Assembly: GCF_000340375.1 (NCBI RefSeq)
Contig: NZ_KB446647.1
Location: 26,633 to 90,632, forward strand
Direction: 5' to 3'
From: Eggerthia catenaformis OT 569 = DSM 20559
Lineage (GTDB): Bacteria > Bacillota_I > Bacilli_A > Erysipelotrichales > Coprobacillaceae
Length of the DNA stretch: 64,000 nucleotides
Positions within the stretch are counted from its first letter, which is position 1, and the number at the start of each line of letters is the position of its first letter. Both the position numbers and the translations under genes were made by a program. Positions 53,556 through 63,726 of this stretch are shown piece by piece. The notes beneath the pieces are model-generated. The model had not been told where the DNA came from and did no database searches. It was given only the letters and a program-made list of their open reading frames with translations.

Positions 53556-53828
53556 ATGTCAAGAAGTTTAAAAAAAGGGCCTTTTGTTGATGAATATCTG
53601 CTTAAGAAAGTAGATGCATTAGATAAGGCGGGTAAAAAAGAAGTTATTAAGACTTGGTCTAGACGTTCTACTATTTTCCCTCAGTTTATTGAGCATACTT
53701 TCGCAGTATATAATGGTAGAGAACATATTCCGGTTTTCGTTACTGAAGACATGGTTGGCCATAAATTAGGAGAATTTGCTCCTACAAGAACATTCAAAGG
53801 TCACAGCGGTGACGATAAGAAAGCCTAA
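53556..53828 (+). CDS. rpsS: Ribosomal protein S19 (uS19)
   Basis: 90 residues, [20 protein letters not shown] with [20 protein letters not shown]. It sits in the 30S head next to S13. 13 bases after rplB. Confidence 0.98.
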   Translation: MSRSLKKGPFVDEYLLKKVDALDKAGKKEVIKTWSRRSTIFPQFIEHTFAVYNGREHIPVFVTEDMVGHKLGEFAPTRTFKGHSGDDKKA

Positions 53829-53842
53829 GGAGGAGGGAAAAC

Positions 53843-54175
53843 ATGGAAGCAAGAGCAGAAGCTAAAAATATTCGTGTTGCCGCTCAGAAGGCTAGATTAG
53901 TTGTTGATTTAGTAAGAGGTAAAAGTGTTGATGAAGCACTTGTTATGTTACAGTTTGTCAACAAGAAGGCAACACCTGCTATTATTAAGGTGATTAAGTC
54001 TGCTGCTGCTAATGCCGTTCATAATGAAGGTGCAGAACAGAAAGACTTATATATTAAAAAGATTTATGTAGACGAAGGTCCTACTTTAAAGAGATTTCGT
54101 GCTAAGGCTAAAGGTCAGGGCACACAGATTTTAAAAAGAACTTGCCACATTACTTGTGTGGTTGAAGACAGATAG
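53843..54175 (+). CDS. rplV: Ribosomal protein L22 (uL22)
   Basis: 110 residues, [20 protein letters not shown] with the long hairpin [14 protein letters not shown] that lines the exit tunnel. Behind AGGAGGG. Confidence 0.97.
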   Translation: MEARAEAKNIRVAAQKARLVVDLVRGKSVDEALVMLQFVNKKATPAIIKVIKSAAANAVHNEGAEQKDLYIKKIYVDEGPTLKRFRAKAKGQGTQILKRTCHITCVVEDR

Positions 54176-54186
54176 GAGGAGCAAAA

Positions 54187-54840
54187 ATGGGTCAGAAAGT
54201 AAGTCCAATTGGATTACGAGTAGGCGTTAATCGTGACTGGAGCTCACGCTGGTACGCCGGTAAAAAAGATTACGCTGCTTTGCTTCATGAAGATATTAAA
54301 ATCCGTAAGTTCTTAAATAAAAAACTTGCAAATGCATTTGTTGCAAAGATTGATATCGAAAGATCTAAAAAGAGAATCAATATCTTCGTACACACATCAA
54401 GACCTGGTGTTGTTATTGGGAAAAGCGGCGAAGCTATTGATGCTTTAAGAAAAGATGTAGTGAAATTAGTAAACGACAAGCAGGTTTACATTAATGTAGT
54501 TGAAATTAAAAATGCAGATACAAATGCAACATTAGTTGCTAGAAGAATTGCTGAACAGCTTGAAAATCGTGCTTCATTTAGAACAGTGCAGAAGAGAGCT
54601 ATTCAATCAGCCATGAGAGCTGGTGCAAAAGGTATTAAGACAAAAGTTTCCGGAAGACTTGGCGGTGCTGATATTGCCAGATCTGAGGGCTATTCTGAAG
54701 GTGTGGTACCTTTACATACTTTAAGAGCTGATATCGATTATGCTCAAGAAGAAGCATTAACTACTTATGGTAAACTTGGTGTCAAAGTCTGGATTTGTAA
54801 GGGAGAAATTCTTCCTGATAAAAAGAAGGAGGCTGAATAA
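54187..54840 (+). CDS. rpsC: Ribosomal protein S3 (uS3)
   Basis: 217 residues, [20 protein letters not shown] with the KH domain around [20 protein letters not shown] (G-x-x-G loop IGKSGEA). It forms part of the mRNA entry. Confidence 0.98.
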   Translation: MGQKVSPIGLRVGVNRDWSSRWYAGKKDYAALLHEDIKIRKFLNKKLANAFVAKIDIERSKKRINIFVHTSRPGVVIGKSGEAIDALRKDVVKLVNDKQVYINVVEIKNADTNATLVARRIAEQLENRASFRTVQKRAIQSAMRAGAKGIKTKVSGRLGGADIARSEGYSEGVVPLHTLRADIDYAQEEALTTYGKLGVKVWICKGEILPDKKKEAE

Positions 54841-54842
54841 CC

Positions 54843-55253
54843 ATGTTAATGCCTAAGAGAACTAAATATAGAAGACCTCATAGAGTAAAATATGAAGGAA
54901 AAGCAAAAGGCGGCAGAACTGTTGCTTTTGGTGAATATGGTCTAGTTGCGCTGGAAGGTGCATGGATCACTTCACGTCAGATTGAGGCAAGCCGTGTTGC
55001 TATTAATAGACACTTAAACCGTATGGGTAAAGTCTGGATCAGAATTTTCCCACATTTAGCAAAGACTAAGAAGCCATTAGAAGTACGTATGGGTTCTGGT
55101 AAAGGTGCTCCTGAAGAATGGGTAGCAGTAGTTAAACAGGGACGAGTAATGTTTGAAGTTGCCGGTGTTCCTGAAGACACTGCAAGAGAAGCATTGAGAC
55201 TGGCATCTCATAAGTTACCTATCAGATGTAAAATCATTAAGAGAGGTGAGTAA
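54843..55253 (+). CDS. rplP: Ribosomal protein L16 (uL16)
   Basis: 136 residues, [40 protein letters not shown] and [23 protein letters not shown] 54843 gives the family's MLMPKR start. It lies 2 bases after rpsC. Confidence 0.97.
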   Translation: MLMPKRTKYRRPHRVKYEGKAKGGRTVAFGEYGLVALEGAWITSRQIEASRVAINRHLNRMGKVWIRIFPHLAKTKKPLEVRMGSGKGAPEEWVAVVKQGRVMFEVAGVPEDTAREALRLASHKLPIRCKIIKRGE

Positions 55254-55256
55254 CTC

Positions 55257-55451
55257 ATGAAAGTACAAGATATTAGAGATATTGAAACTGTTGAACTTAA
55301 CAAGAAAGTTGAAGAGTTCAAAAAAGAGTTATTTGGATTAAGATTTCAGCAAGCAACTGGAACATTAGAAAACACTGCTCGCATTAAAGAAGTCAGAAAA
55401 TCAATCGCAAAGATTAAGACAGTTATTAGAGAAAGAGAATTAGATAAATAG
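55257..55451 (+). CDS. rpmC: Ribosomal protein L29 (uL29)
   Basis: 64 residues, a two-helix protein with [20 protein letters not shown], the family signature. It begins 3 bases after rplP. Confidence 0.96.
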   Translation: MKVQDIRDIETVELNKKVEEFKKELFGLRFQQATGTLENTARIKEVRKSIAKIKTVIRERELDK

Positions 55452-55462
55452 GAGAGACAGTA

Positions 55463-55726
55463 ATGGAAAGAAATAATCGTAAAGTTTATACCGGAACAGT
55501 TGTCTCTACAAAAATGGATAAAACGATAACTGTTCTTGTTGAAACTCATGTAAAACATAAATTATATGGAAAACGTATGAAATCATCTAAGAAGTTTAAA
55601 GCTCATGATGAAGAAAATGTAGCAAGAACTGGTGATACTGTTAAGATTATGGGAACTAGACCATTGTCTAAGACAAAACGTTTCCGTTTAGTAGAAGTTG
55701 TAAAGAAAGCAGAAGTTATTAAATAA
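55463..55726 (+). CDS. rpsQ: Ribosomal protein S17 (uS17)
   Basis: 87 residues, OB fold with [20 protein letters not shown] and [21 protein letters not shown] primary 16S binder. Confidence 0.97.
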   Translation: MERNNRKVYTGTVVSTKMDKTITVLVETHVKHKLYGKRMKSSKKFKAHDEENVARTGDTVKIMGTRPLSKTKRFRLVEVVKKAEVIK

Positions 55727-55746
55727 TTTCGAAAGGAGGCCATACA

Positions 55747-56115
55747 ATGATCCAGAACGAAAGTAGATTAAAAGTGGCTGATAACTCTGGAGCTAAAGAA
55801 GTTCTTGTTATCAGAAACCTTGGTGGTTCAAATAGAAAATCTAGTAACATCGGTGATGTTGTAGTCGCTACAGTTAAACAGGCAATACCTGGTGGTAGCG
55901 TAAAAAAGGGTGAAGTTGTTAAAGCTGTAATTGTAAGATCTAGATACGGTTTAAATAGACCAAATGGCTCTTATATCAGATTTGATGACAATGCATGCGT
56001 AATTATTCGTGATGATAATTCACCACGAGGAACTCGTATCTTTGGCCCTGTTGCAAGAGAGTTAAGAGATGCTGATTTTATGAAAATCGTATCATTAGCT
56101 CCTGAAGTATTATAG
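55747..56115 (+). CDS. rplN: Ribosomal protein L14 (uL14)
   Basis: 122 residues, [20 protein letters not shown] with [20 protein letters not shown] and [20 protein letters not shown]. Near the subunit interface. Confidence 0.98.
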   Translation: MIQNESRLKVADNSGAKEVLVIRNLGGSNRKSSNIGDVVVATVKQAIPGGSVKKGEVVKAVIVRSRYGLNRPNGSYIRFDDNACVIIRDDNSPRGTRIFGPVARELRDADFMKIVSLAPEVL

Positions 56116-56128
56116 GAGGAGACAGTAG

Positions 56129-56452
56129 ATGAAATTACGTGTAGGTGATACAGTTATCGTCATCGCTGGTAGTGAAAAAGGAAAAACTGGGGAAATTCTT
56201 TCTATTGATCATAAGAAGGAAAGAGTTATTGTGGAAGGTGTTAATAAAGTTACTAAACATGTTAAGCCTTCTCAGTCAGATCCTGATGGTGGCATTGTTT
56301 CTAAGGAAGCGGCTATCCACGTTTCAAACGTAGCTTACTACGATGAAAAAGCAAAGAAAGCAGTTAAATTAGGATATAAGTTTGAAGATGGCAAAAAAGT
56401 CAGATTTAATAAATTAACTGGTAAAGTCCTAAAAGAAACTAAAAGAAAATAA
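56129..56452 (+). CDS. rplX: Ribosomal protein L24 (uL24)
   Basis: 107 residues with KOW motif GDTVIVIAGSEKGKTGEILS and GVNKVTKHVKPSQSDPDGGI. It starts 50S assembly. Confidence 0.97.
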   Translation: MKLRVGDTVIVIAGSEKGKTGEILSIDHKKERVIVEGVNKVTKHVKPSQSDPDGGIVSKEAAIHVSNVAYYDEKAKKAVKLGYKFEDGKKVRFNKLTGKVLKETKRK

Positions 56453-56464
56453 TAGGAGGCACAT

Positions 56465-57004
56465 ATGAATAGATTACATGAACGTTATAAAAACGAAATC
56501 AGTAAGAATCTGATGAAAGAATTCAATTACTCTTCAGTTATGCAGCTTCCTAAAATGGAAAAGATTGTTATTAATATTGGTGTTGGTGATGCTGTCAGCA
56601 ATACTAAATTATTAGATGAAGCTGTTGAGGAGTTAACATTAATCTCTGGTCAGAAGCCGGTCATTACAAAGGCTAAAAAATCAATTGCCGGTTTTAAAGT
56701 AAGAGAAGGACAGTCAATTGGCTGTAAAGTGACTCTTCGTGGTGAGAGAATGTATGATTTCTTAGACAAACTTATAAGTATTTCATTACCACGTGTAAGA
56801 GACTTTAGAGGTGTATCTAAGGATTCATTTGATGGAAGAGGAAATTATACTTTAGGTGTTAAAGAACAGTTAATCTTCCCTGAAATTGATTTTGATAAGG
56901 TAGGTAAGATTAGAGGAATGGATATCGTATTCGTTACTACTGCTAATACTGATGAAGAAAGTAGAGCTTTATTAACTGAATTAGGTATGCCATTTGCTAA
57001 ATAA
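56465..57004 (+). CDS. rplE: Ribosomal protein L5 (uL5)
   Basis: 179 residues, [20 protein letters not shown] with [20 protein letters not shown] and [11 protein letters not shown]-like [11 protein letters not shown]. Binds 5S rRNA and bridges to S13. Confidence 0.98.
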   Translation: MNRLHERYKNEISKNLMKEFNYSSVMQLPKMEKIVINIGVGDAVSNTKLLDEAVEELTLISGQKPVITKAKKSIAGFKVREGQSIGCKVTLRGERMYDFLDKLISISLPRVRDFRGVSKDSFDGRGNYTLGVKEQLIFPEIDFDKVGKIRGMDIVFVTTANTDEESRALLTELGMPFAK

Positions 57005-57020
57005 GGAGGACACTTAACGA

Positions 57021-57206
57021 ATGGCTAAAACATCAATGAAAATCAAACAGATTCGTCCTCAGAAGTACCAAGTTCGTGAATATACAAGATGCGAACGTTG
57101 TGGACGTCCACACTCTGTTATGAAAAAATTTAAGCTTTGCCGTATCTGCTTCAGAGAATTAGCCTATAAAGGCGAAATTCCTGGTGTTAAAAAGGCAAGC
57201 TGGTAA
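57021..57206 (+). CDS. rpsN: Ribosomal protein S14, zinc-ribbon type (uS14, type Z)
   Basis: 61 residues. Two Cys pairs, CERC and CRIC, bind zinc, as in the short type Z S14 of Bacillota. Ends [11 protein letters not shown]. No zinc-free paralogue is visible in the window. Confidence 0.97.
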   Translation: MAKTSMKIKQIRPQKYQVREYTRCERCGRPHSVMKKFKLCRICFRELAYKGEIPGVKKASW

Positions 57207-57229
57207 ACAATGGAAGGAGGACTTGTAAT

Positions 57230-57625
57230 ATGGTAACAGATTCTATTGCAGATATGTTAACAAGAATCCGTAATGCTAATCAGGCACGTCATGAAACAGT
57301 AAGTATGCCTTACTCAAAAATGAAAAATGATTTAGCTGAGATTCTTAAAAATGAAGGGTTTATCTCTGATTGCAAAGTTGAAGGCGAAACAGCTGCTACA
57401 AAGGCTATTGTCATCACTTTGAAATATAAAGGTAATGATAGAGTAATTACAGGACTGAAACGAGTTTCAAAACCTGGGTTACGTCAATATGTTAAAGTAG
57501 ATGAAATTCCTAGTGTTTTAAATGGATTAGGAATTGCAGTATTATCAACTTCTAAAGGTCTTATGACTGGTAAAGAAGCAAAGGCTAAGAATATCGGTGG
57601 AGAAATCTTAGCTTACATCTGGTAA
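57230..57625 (+). CDS. rpsH: Ribosomal protein S8 (uS8)
   Basis: 131 residues, [20 protein letters not shown] with [20 protein letters not shown] and EILAYIW. In E. coli S8 represses the spc operon. ATG 57230 follows AAGGAGGACTT. Confidence 0.97.
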   Translation: MVTDSIADMLTRIRNANQARHETVSMPYSKMKNDLAEILKNEGFISDCKVEGETAATKAIVITLKYKGNDRVITGLKRVSKPGLRQYVKVDEIPSVLNGLGIAVLSTSKGLMTGKEAKAKNIGGEILAYIW

Positions 57626-57644
57626 ATTATAAGGAGGTCATAGG

Positions 57645-58190
57645 ATGTCTCGTATAGGTTTAATGAGCATTAACGTACCTGAAGGTGTTAGTGTCAATAT
57701 TACTGATGATAACACTGTTACTGTTAAGGGACCAAAAGGTGAATTAGTAAGAACTTTTTCAAAGTTAATTAATATTAAGCAGGATGCTAATGTAATCAGT
57801 TGTGAAAGAGTGAATGATACTAAACCTGCTAAACAGTTACATGGTACAACAAGAGCATTAATTGCTAACATGGTTGAAGGTGTTCATAATGGTTTTGAAA
57901 AGAACCTTGAAATTGTTGGTATTGGGTATCGTGCTCAAATGAAAGGTAAAAAATTGGAATTACATGTTGGTTATTCTCATGTAGTTGAAATGGATATTGA
58001 AGAAGGCGTTACTGTTGAATGTCCTTCTATAACTCAAATTAAAGTTTCTGGTATTTCTAAGGAACGTGTAGGTCAGGTAGCTGCACAGATTAGAGCTATT
58101 AGAAAGCCTGAACCATATAAAGGTAAAGGTATTAAATATGTTGATGAGAGAATCATCAGAAAAGAAGGTAAAACTGCTGGTAAGAAGTAG
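57645..58190 (+). CDS. rplF: Ribosomal protein L6 (uL6)
   Basis: 181 residues, MSRIGLMSINVPEGVSVNIT with GIGYRAQMKGKKLELHVGYS and RKPEPYKGKGIKYVDERIIR. Near the sarcin-ricin loop. Where many relatives have SRIGKKPI, this reads SRIGLMSI. Confidence 0.96.
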   Translation: MSRIGLMSINVPEGVSVNITDDNTVTVKGPKGELVRTFSKLINIKQDANVISCERVNDTKPAKQLHGTTRALIANMVEGVHNGFEKNLEIVGIGYRAQMKGKKLELHVGYSHVVEMDIEEGVTVECPSITQIKVSGISKERVGQVAAQIRAIRKPEPYKGKGIKYVDERIIRKEGKTAGKK

Positions 58191-58220
58191 TTTTAACAAA
58201 TTGAGGAGGAAAATCGAGTC

Positions 58221-58577
58221 ATGGCAAAAAAAGAATCTCGTAATGATGTACGTCTAAGACGTCACTTAAGAGTTCGTAAGAAAATTTCTGGAACTCCAGA
58301 ATGTCCTCGTCTCAATGTTTTCCGTTCTAATGCTCATATTAATGCACAGGTTATTGATGATGTTAATGGTGTAACATTAGCAGCTGCATCAAGCGTAGAT
58401 ATGAAATTAGAAAATGGCGGAAATGTAGAGGCTGCTGCTAAAGTTGGTGCGGAAGTAGCAAAACGTGCATTAGCAAAGAACATTGAGAAAGTAGTATTTG
58501 ATCGTGGTGGATATATCTATCATGGTAGAGTCAAGGCTTTAGCAGAAGCTGCTAGAGAAGCTGGCTTGAAATTCTAA
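58221..58577 (+). CDS. rplR: Ribosomal protein L18 (uL18)
   Basis: 118 residues, [20 protein letters not shown] with [20 protein letters not shown] and [20 protein letters not shown]. Binds 5S rRNA. Confidence 0.97.
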   Translation: MAKKESRNDVRLRRHLRVRKKISGTPECPRLNVFRSNAHINAQVIDDVNGVTLAAASSVDMKLENGGNVEAAAKVGAEVAKRALAKNIEKVVFDRGGYIYHGRVKALAEAAREAGLKF

Positions 58578-58589
58578 CAGGAGGTTAAT

Positions 58590-59162
58590 ATGGAACGCAA
58601 TCCAAGACAAAATGGTCCTAAGAATGATAAGAGAAATGGACCTAGAAGAAATGGACGTAACAATAAAAGAAGACCAAGAGAAGTTAAGGAATTCGAAGAG
58701 CGTGTAGTTACTATCAATCGTGTTACTAAGGTAGTAAAGGGTGGTAGAAAAATGCGTTTTGCTGCTTTAGTTGTTATTGGCGATAAAAAGGGCAGAGTTG
58801 GCTTTGGTACAGGTAAAGCTAATGAAGTACCTGATGCAATTAGAAAAGCAAGTGAAGCGGCTAAAAAGAATTTAATTAATGTTTCTATGAAGAATGGTAC
58901 AATTACTCATGAAGTAACAGGTATCTTTAAATCAGGTGAAGTATTCTTAAGACCTGCTGCTAAAGGTACCGGTATCATTGCTGGAGGTCCGGTTCGTGCT
59001 GTTGTTGAATTGGCTGGTTATACTGATATTTTATCTAAATGTATCGGTTCTAGAACACCAATTAACATGGTAAGAGCTACTATTGAAGGTCTTGCAAAAA
59101 TGAAGACTGTTGAAGCTGTTGCTCAGTTAAGAGATAAGACAGTTGATGAAATTTATGGTTAA
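58590..59162 (+). CDS. rpsE: Ribosomal protein S5 (uS5)
   Basis: 190 residues. A basic Arg/Asn-rich N-terminal tail of about 35 residues, longer than usual, precedes the double-stranded RNA-binding domain ([20 protein letters not shown]). [17 protein letters not shown] and [20 protein letters not shown] are diagnostic. Works in decoding accuracy. Confidence 0.97.
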   Translation: MERNPRQNGPKNDKRNGPRRNGRNNKRRPREVKEFEERVVTINRVTKVVKGGRKMRFAALVVIGDKKGRVGFGTGKANEVPDAIRKASEAAKKNLINVSMKNGTITHEVTGIFKSGEVFLRPAAKGTGIIAGGPVRAVVELAGYTDILSKCIGSRTPINMVRATIEGLAKMKTVEAVAQLRDKTVDEIYG

Positions 59163-59173
59163 GGAGAACTGAT

Positions 59174-59359
59174 ATGGCAAATGTAAAAATTACGCTTACT
59201 AAGAGCCCTATTGGTGCTAAAAAAAACCAGAAGGCAACTCTTAAGGCTTTAGGCTTAACTAAGATGCATAAGACAGTGGAAAAAGAAGATAATGTATATG
59301 TACAGGGTCAGATCAACACTGTAAGACACCTTGTAACAGTTGAAAAGCAGGAGGTGTAA
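59174..59359 (+). CDS. rpmD: Ribosomal protein L30 (uL30)
   Basis: 61 residues, [41 protein letters not shown]30 is dispensable and absent in some lineages, so its presence here is informative. 11 bases after rpsE. Confidence 0.95.
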   Translation: MANVKITLTKSPIGAKKNQKATLKALGLTKMHKTVEKEDNVYVQGQINTVRHLVTVEKQEV

Positions 59360-59361
59360 AA

Positions 59362-59802
59362 ATGAAATTAAATGAATTAACTTACACTGAAGGAGCTCGT
59401 AAAAAGAGAAAGCGTGTAGGACGTGGAACAAGCTCTGGAAGCGGTAAAACTTCTGGACGTGGTCAGAAAGGTCAGGGAGCTAGAAGCGGTGGAGGTAAAA
59501 AGCCTGGATTTGAAGGTGGACAGACTCCATTATTTAGAAGACTGCCAAAACGTGGTTTCACAAATATAAATAGAAAAGAATATGCAATTGTTAATGTTGA
59601 AGCATTAAATAACTTTGAAGCAAATTCAGTTGTTGATACTGAATCATTAATAAATGCCGGCTTAGTTAAAAAAGAACTAGATGGTGTTAAGATTTTAGGT
59701 AATGGAGAACTAAAAGTTGCATTAACAGTAAAAGCTAAAAAATTCTCAGCAAGTGCTGTTAAAGCAATTGAAGCAGCTGGTGGGAAAACAGAGGTGATCT
59801 AA
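59362..59802 (+). CDS. rplO: Ribosomal protein L15 (uL15)
   Basis: 146 residues, [40 protein letters not shown] and the [17 protein letters not shown] motif. Starts 2 bases after rpmD and 1 base before secY. Confidence 0.97.
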   Translation: MKLNELTYTEGARKKRKRVGRGTSSGSGKTSGRGQKGQGARSGGGKKPGFEGGQTPLFRRLPKRGFTNINRKEYAIVNVEALNNFEANSVVDTESLINAGLVKKELDGVKILGNGELKVALTVKAKKFSASAVKAIEAAGGKTEVI

Positions 59803-59803
59803 G

Positions 59804-61105
59804 ATGCTAAGCTTTTTAAAGTCAGTCTTTAAAAAAGGGGAAATGCGTCGTAAGGTTGTCTTTACACTAGGCATGTTGTTTGTATTCCGTTTGGGAGCAG
59901 CGGTAACAATTCCATATATTAATGCAAAAGCTATTTCAGGCTCTGCATCAAATAGTGGGATTTTCGGTATAATGAATCTTCTTGGAGGAGGAACATTAGA
60001 AAGATTTTCTCTTTTCTCACTAGGAGTTTCACCTTATATTACTTCATCAATTATTATTGAACTGCTCTCTATGGATGTCATTCCTGCTTTGTCAAGATGG
60101 CAGAAAGAAGGACAGACAGGTAAGAAAAAGAAAGATACAGTTACTCGTTATCTCACTTTAGCATTAGCTGCTATCCAAGGGGGAAGCTTAATTTATGCTT
60201 TTGATAAGGGGTATAAAATACTAAACAGCACTGGAATCTGGACATACGTTTATGTTGTTGTGATTATGGCTGCCGGATCTATGTTTGCAATGTGGATTGG
60301 TGATCAGATTACAATTAAAGGTGTAGGAAATGGAACAAGTTTACTGATTTTTACAGGAATTGTATCAAATTTACCTACACAATTGATTTCAACTTATGGT
60401 ACAATGGTTACATACAAGAGTACTTATGCTGCAATCACAAGTATTGCATGGTATATTTTATTCTTAATTGTCTATTTGGCAATTGTAGTATTCGTTGTAT
60501 TTACTGAAAACTCGGTGCGTAAGATTTCCATCTTTTATGCCACAAGTAATACACAGACTGTGATGCATACTAAAGATACTACGAATCTTCCACTTAAAAT
60601 AAATAGTTCATCTGTTATTCCTGTTATTTTTGCAGCGAGTGTTCTTGCTGCTCCAAGAACGATTATCAGTTTTATGAACAGTACAAAAACAACTCAGTTA
60701 ATTGATAATATTTTAAATTATCAGAAACCTTGGGGCTTTATTCTGTATGTAATTATGATAATATTATTTACGTTCTTCTACAGTAACTTACAGATTGATA
60801 CTAAGCGAATTGCTGATGATTTGAAAAAAAGCGGAGGTGTTATCCCGGGCGTTCGTACCGGTGATGATACGAAGAAGTACATTGGCACTATCCTTAATAG
60901 AATCACTGTTGCCGGATCATTATTCTTAGTTATGATTGCAGCAATACCGATTGTTGCTCCGGAAATCTGGACTGCAACAGGCAGCAATGCTCTCTCTTTA
61001 GGTGGTACCGGGTTGATTATCGTTTCCGGTGTAGCTCTTGAGACTGTACGTCAGATCAGAAGTATGCTCACTCGTCGTGAATATCATGGCTATATTAGAA
61101 AGTAA
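59804..61105 (+). CDS. secY: Preprotein translocase subunit SecY
   Basis: A 433-residue channel of the Sec translocon with about ten membrane helices. Family stretches include RLGAAVTIPYINAKA, FSLFSLGVSPYITSSIIIEL (helix 2), IWIGDQITIKGVGNGTSLLI-like MWIGDQITIKGVGNGTS and the C-terminal IRKSGGVIPGVR-like KKSGGVIPGVRTG with GTGLIIVSGVALETV. It starts 1 base after rplO. Confidence 0.97.
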   Translation: MLSFLKSVFKKGEMRRKVVFTLGMLFVFRLGAAVTIPYINAKAISGSASNSGIFGIMNLLGGGTLERFSLFSLGVSPYITSSIIIELLSMDVIPALSRWQKEGQTGKKKKDTVTRYLTLALAAIQGGSLIYAFDKGYKILNSTGIWTYVYVVVIMAAGSMFAMWIGDQITIKGVGNGTSLLIFTGIVSNLPTQLISTYGTMVTYKSTYAAITSIAWYILFLIVYLAIVVFVVFTENSVRKISIFYATSNTQTVMHTKDTTNLPLKINSSSVIPVIFAASVLAAPRTIISFMNSTKTTQLIDNILNYQKPWGFILYVIMIILFTFFYSNLQIDTKRIADDLKKSGGVIPGVRTGDDTKKYIGTILNRITVAGSLFLVMIAAIPIVAPEIWTATGSNALSLGGTGLIIVSGVALETVRQIRSMLTRREYHGYIRK

Positions 61106-61128
61106 TCAGAAATAGAGGAGAAAATCGT

Positions 61129-61785
61129 ATGAATATTATCTTGATGGGTCCTCCTGGTGCTGGAAAAGGGACTCAAGCTAAAAAACTTGTTGAAGAATTT
61201 GGATTAACTCAGATTTCTACTGGGGATCTCTTTCGTAAGGCTCATGCTGAGCAGACGGATATAGGGATTATTGCGGACTATTTTACGAAGTTTGGTCGTT
61301 TGGTGCCTGATGATGTCACTAATGAGATGGTTACTGAATACTTTAAGAATAATCTTAAGGATATGAAAAATGGATTCATTTTAGATGGATATCCACGTAC
61401 GATTGTTCAAGCTAGAGAGCTTGAATTTATGGCAGCTCATTTTGGTTTTAAAATTGATGCTGTTATCAATTTGGAGATTGATCCTGAAATACTGAAGGCT
61501 CGATTATCCGGAAGAAGAACTTGCAGACAATGTGGAACAACTTTCCATATTGTTTATAAACCGCCACGTATAGAAGGAGTCTGTGATGTGTGTGGCGGAG
61601 AATTGTATCAACGTGCTGATGAAAATGAAGAAGCAGTTAAGGCGCGCTTGGATACATATTTAAAGCAGACTAAACCTTTGATCGATTACTATCAAATGAA
61701 AAAGGAATTGACCAATATCAATGGTGCACAGACAATGGAAGATGTCTATAAGGACATCAAGAAATGTCTTGAGGGTAAGAAATGA
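61129..61785 (+). CDS. adk: Adenylate kinase, zinc-lid form
   Basis: A 218-residue enzyme that balances ATP, ADP and AMP. P-loop GPPGAGKGTQ is at about residues 7-16, the AMP site is DGYPRT, and the LID contains a four-Cys zinc site (CRQC ... CDVCGG). Its stop overlaps map by 4 bases. Confidence 0.98.
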   Translation: MNIILMGPPGAGKGTQAKKLVEEFGLTQISTGDLFRKAHAEQTDIGIIADYFTKFGRLVPDDVTNEMVTEYFKNNLKDMKNGFILDGYPRTIVQARELEFMAAHFGFKIDAVINLEIDPEILKARLSGRRTCRQCGTTFHIVYKPPRIEGVCDVCGGELYQRADENEEAVKARLDTYLKQTKPLIDYYQMKKELTNINGAQTMEDVYKDIKKCLEGKK

Positions 61786-62555
61786 TTACCATTAAAAATG
61801 ATAGAGAAATTGAAATGATGAGACATGCAGGGCATATTGTAGGACTTGTTCATAAGACAATGAGTGAAGTCCTACAGCCCGGCATGACTACTAAACAGGT
61901 AGCTGATATCTGTGAAAGAGTTATTCGGGAAAATGGAGCTATTCCATCATTTTTAAATCTTTATGGTTTTCCCGGAGCAGTATGTACTTCTGTAAATGAT
62001 ACTGTTATTCATGGGATTCCTGATGGTTATATCTTAAAAAATGGCGATATTATTTCAGTGGATGTTGGTGCTAACTGGAAAGGATATCATGGAGATAGTG
62101 CTTGGACTTATGCTATTGGAGATGTTTCTGACGATGCCGGACATCTTATGCAAGTCTGTGAAGAAGCTCTTTATGCCGGACTGTCTCAGGTTAAGCCTGG
62201 TAATCGATTATCTGATATATCTCATGCGATACAAACTTATTTAGAAAGTCATGGCTGTACTACACCAAGAGATTACACAGGACATGGAATTGGCACAGAA
62301 GTCCATGAAGATCCTTCTATTCCTAACTGGGGAATTCCCGGTCATGGACCAAGACTTAAGAAGGGAATGTGTATTGCAGTAGAGCCGATGGCTCATTTGG
62401 GTAGTGAAGAAGTCACTGTGTTAAGTGATGACTGGACAGTAAAGACTTTGGATCATTCATTAGCTGCTCATTATGAGCATACAGTTGCAATTACTGATGA
62501 GGGCTATGAGATCATGACAAAGGTACAAGGAGAGGCGTATGGCAAAGAAAGATGA
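61782..62555 (+). CDS. map: Methionine aminopeptidase
   Basis: A 257-residue enzyme that removes the initiator Met. The metal ligands are seen in [20 protein letters not shown] (two Asp), [18 protein letters not shown] (His), EPMAHLG (Glu) and the final EHTVAIT (Glu). A short MAP1a-like form without the SH3-binding extension. It overlaps adk by 4 and infA by 17 bases. Confidence 0.97.
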   Translation: MITIKNDREIEMMRHAGHIVGLVHKTMSEVLQPGMTTKQVADICERVIRENGAIPSFLNLYGFPGAVCTSVNDTVIHGIPDGYILKNGDIISVDVGANWKGYHGDSAWTYAIGDVSDDAGHLMQVCEEALYAGLSQVKPGNRLSDISHAIQTYLESHGCTTPRDYTGHGIGTEVHEDPSIPNWGIPGHGPRLKKGMCIAVEPMAHLGSEEVTVLSDDWTVKTLDHSLAAHYEHTVAITDEGYEIMTKVQGEAYGKER

Positions 62556-62760
62556 TGTAATTGAGGTTGAAGCAACTGTGGTTGAAACATTGCCAAATGC
62601 TCAATTTAGAGTTGCATTAGAAAATGGAGTAGAAATCCTGGCTCACGTTTCTGGTAAAATCCGAATGAATTACATTCGCATTTTACCGGGTGATAAAGTA
62701 ACAGTAGAGATTTCTCCCTATGATTTAACACGTGGGCGAATCACATTTAGAAAGAAGTAA
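62539..62760 (+). CDS. infA: Translation initiation factor IF-1
   Basis: A 73-residue OB-fold protein that binds the ribosomal A site during initiation: [50 protein letters not shown]. The ATG at 62539 lies inside the end of map behind AAGGAGAGG. Many Bacillota have a KOW-like gene between map and infA; here they overlap directly. Confidence 0.97.
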   Translation: MAKKDDVIEVEATVVETLPNAQFRVALENGVEILAHVSGKIRMNYIRILPGDKVTVEISPYDLTRGRITFRKK

Positions 62761-62778
62761 TTAAAAGGAGGGTGCAGT

Positions 62779-62892
62779 ATGAAAGTAAGAGCATCTGTAA
62801 AACCAATCTGTGATAAATGCAGAGTTATTAAACGTAAGGGTAGAGTTATGGTCATCTGTGAAAACCCTAAACACAAACAGAGACAAGGTTAA
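62779..62892 (+). CDS. rpmJ: Ribosomal protein L36 (bL36)
   Basis: 37 residues, [20 protein letters not shown] then [11 protein letters not shown]. The C-x-x-C ... C ... H zinc ribbon (CDKC, CENPKH) is present, so this is the zinc-containing form. It starts at ATG 62779 behind AAAGGAGGG. Confidence 0.97.
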   Translation: MKVRASVKPICDKCRVIKRKGRVMVICENPKHKQRQG

Positions 62893-62910
62893 TTATTAGG
62901 AGGAGACATA

Positions 62911-63276
62911 ATGGCTCGTATTGCTGGTATTGATATCCCACGTGAAAAACGTGTGGTTATCTCATTAACATATATTTATGGTATTGGAAATACTACTGCT
63001 GAAAAATTATGTAAAGCAGCTGGTGTTTCACCTGATACTAGAGTTAAAGATTTAACTGAAGAAGAAGAAACAAAATTAAGACAAGAAGTAGAAAAAATTA
63101 AAGTTGAAGGTGATCTTCGTAGAGAGACACAATTAAACATTAAGAGATTAATGGAAATTGGCAGCTACAGAGGAATTCGTCATCGTAGAGGTCTTCCGGT
63201 ACGTGGACAGAGAACAAAAACAAATGCTAGAACTCGTAAGGGGAAAGCACGTCCAATCGCTGGTAAGAAGAAGTAA
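62911..63276 (+). CDS. rpsM: Ribosomal protein S13 (uS13)
   Basis: 121 residues, [20 protein letters not shown] with [20 protein letters not shown] and the basic tail [17 protein letters not shown]. At the 30S head-to-50S bridge. Confidence 0.98.
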   Translation: MARIAGIDIPREKRVVISLTYIYGIGNTTAEKLCKAAGVSPDTRVKDLTEEEETKLRQEVEKIKVEGDLRRETQLNIKRLMEIGSYRGIRHRRGLPVRGQRTKTNARTRKGKARPIAGKKK

Positions 63277-63291
63277 TAGGAGGTTAAACTA

Positions 63292-63675
63292 ATGGCTAAA
63301 ACAACTCGTAAAAGAAGAGTAAAGAAGAATATAGCAAAAGGTGTTGCTCACATCCATTCAACATTCAATAATACTATTGTAACTATTGCTGATGAACAGG
63401 GAAATGCAATCACTTGGTCTAGTGCTGGAGCTTTAGGTTTTAAAGGCTCTAGAAAATCAACTCCATATGCTGCTCAGATGGCTGCTGAAGCTGCTGCTAA
63501 AGCTGCAATGGATCATGGTATGAAATCTGTAGAAGTAGATGTAAAAGGTCCTGGACCTGGACGTGAAGCTGCTGTCAGAGCATTATCTGCTGCCGGATTA
63601 GAGGTTACTGCAATTACTGATGTAACTCCTATTCCACATAATGGCTGTCGTCCACCAAAACGTCCTCGTGGATAA
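63292..63675 (+). CDS. rpsK: Ribosomal protein S11 (uS11)
   Basis: 127 residues, [40 protein letters not shown], and the tail [16 protein letters not shown]. On the 30S platform. The alpha subunit gene follows after 51 bases. Confidence 0.98.
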   Translation: MAKTTRKRRVKKNIAKGVAHIHSTFNNTIVTIADEQGNAITWSSAGALGFKGSRKSTPYAAQMAAEAAAKAAMDHGMKSVEVDVKGPGPGREAAVRALSAAGLEVTAITDVTPIPHNGCRPPKRPRG

Positions 63676-63726
63676 AATCGATAATTATTTCATTAATTAA
63701 AAATATTCCGGAAGAGGAGGAGAACG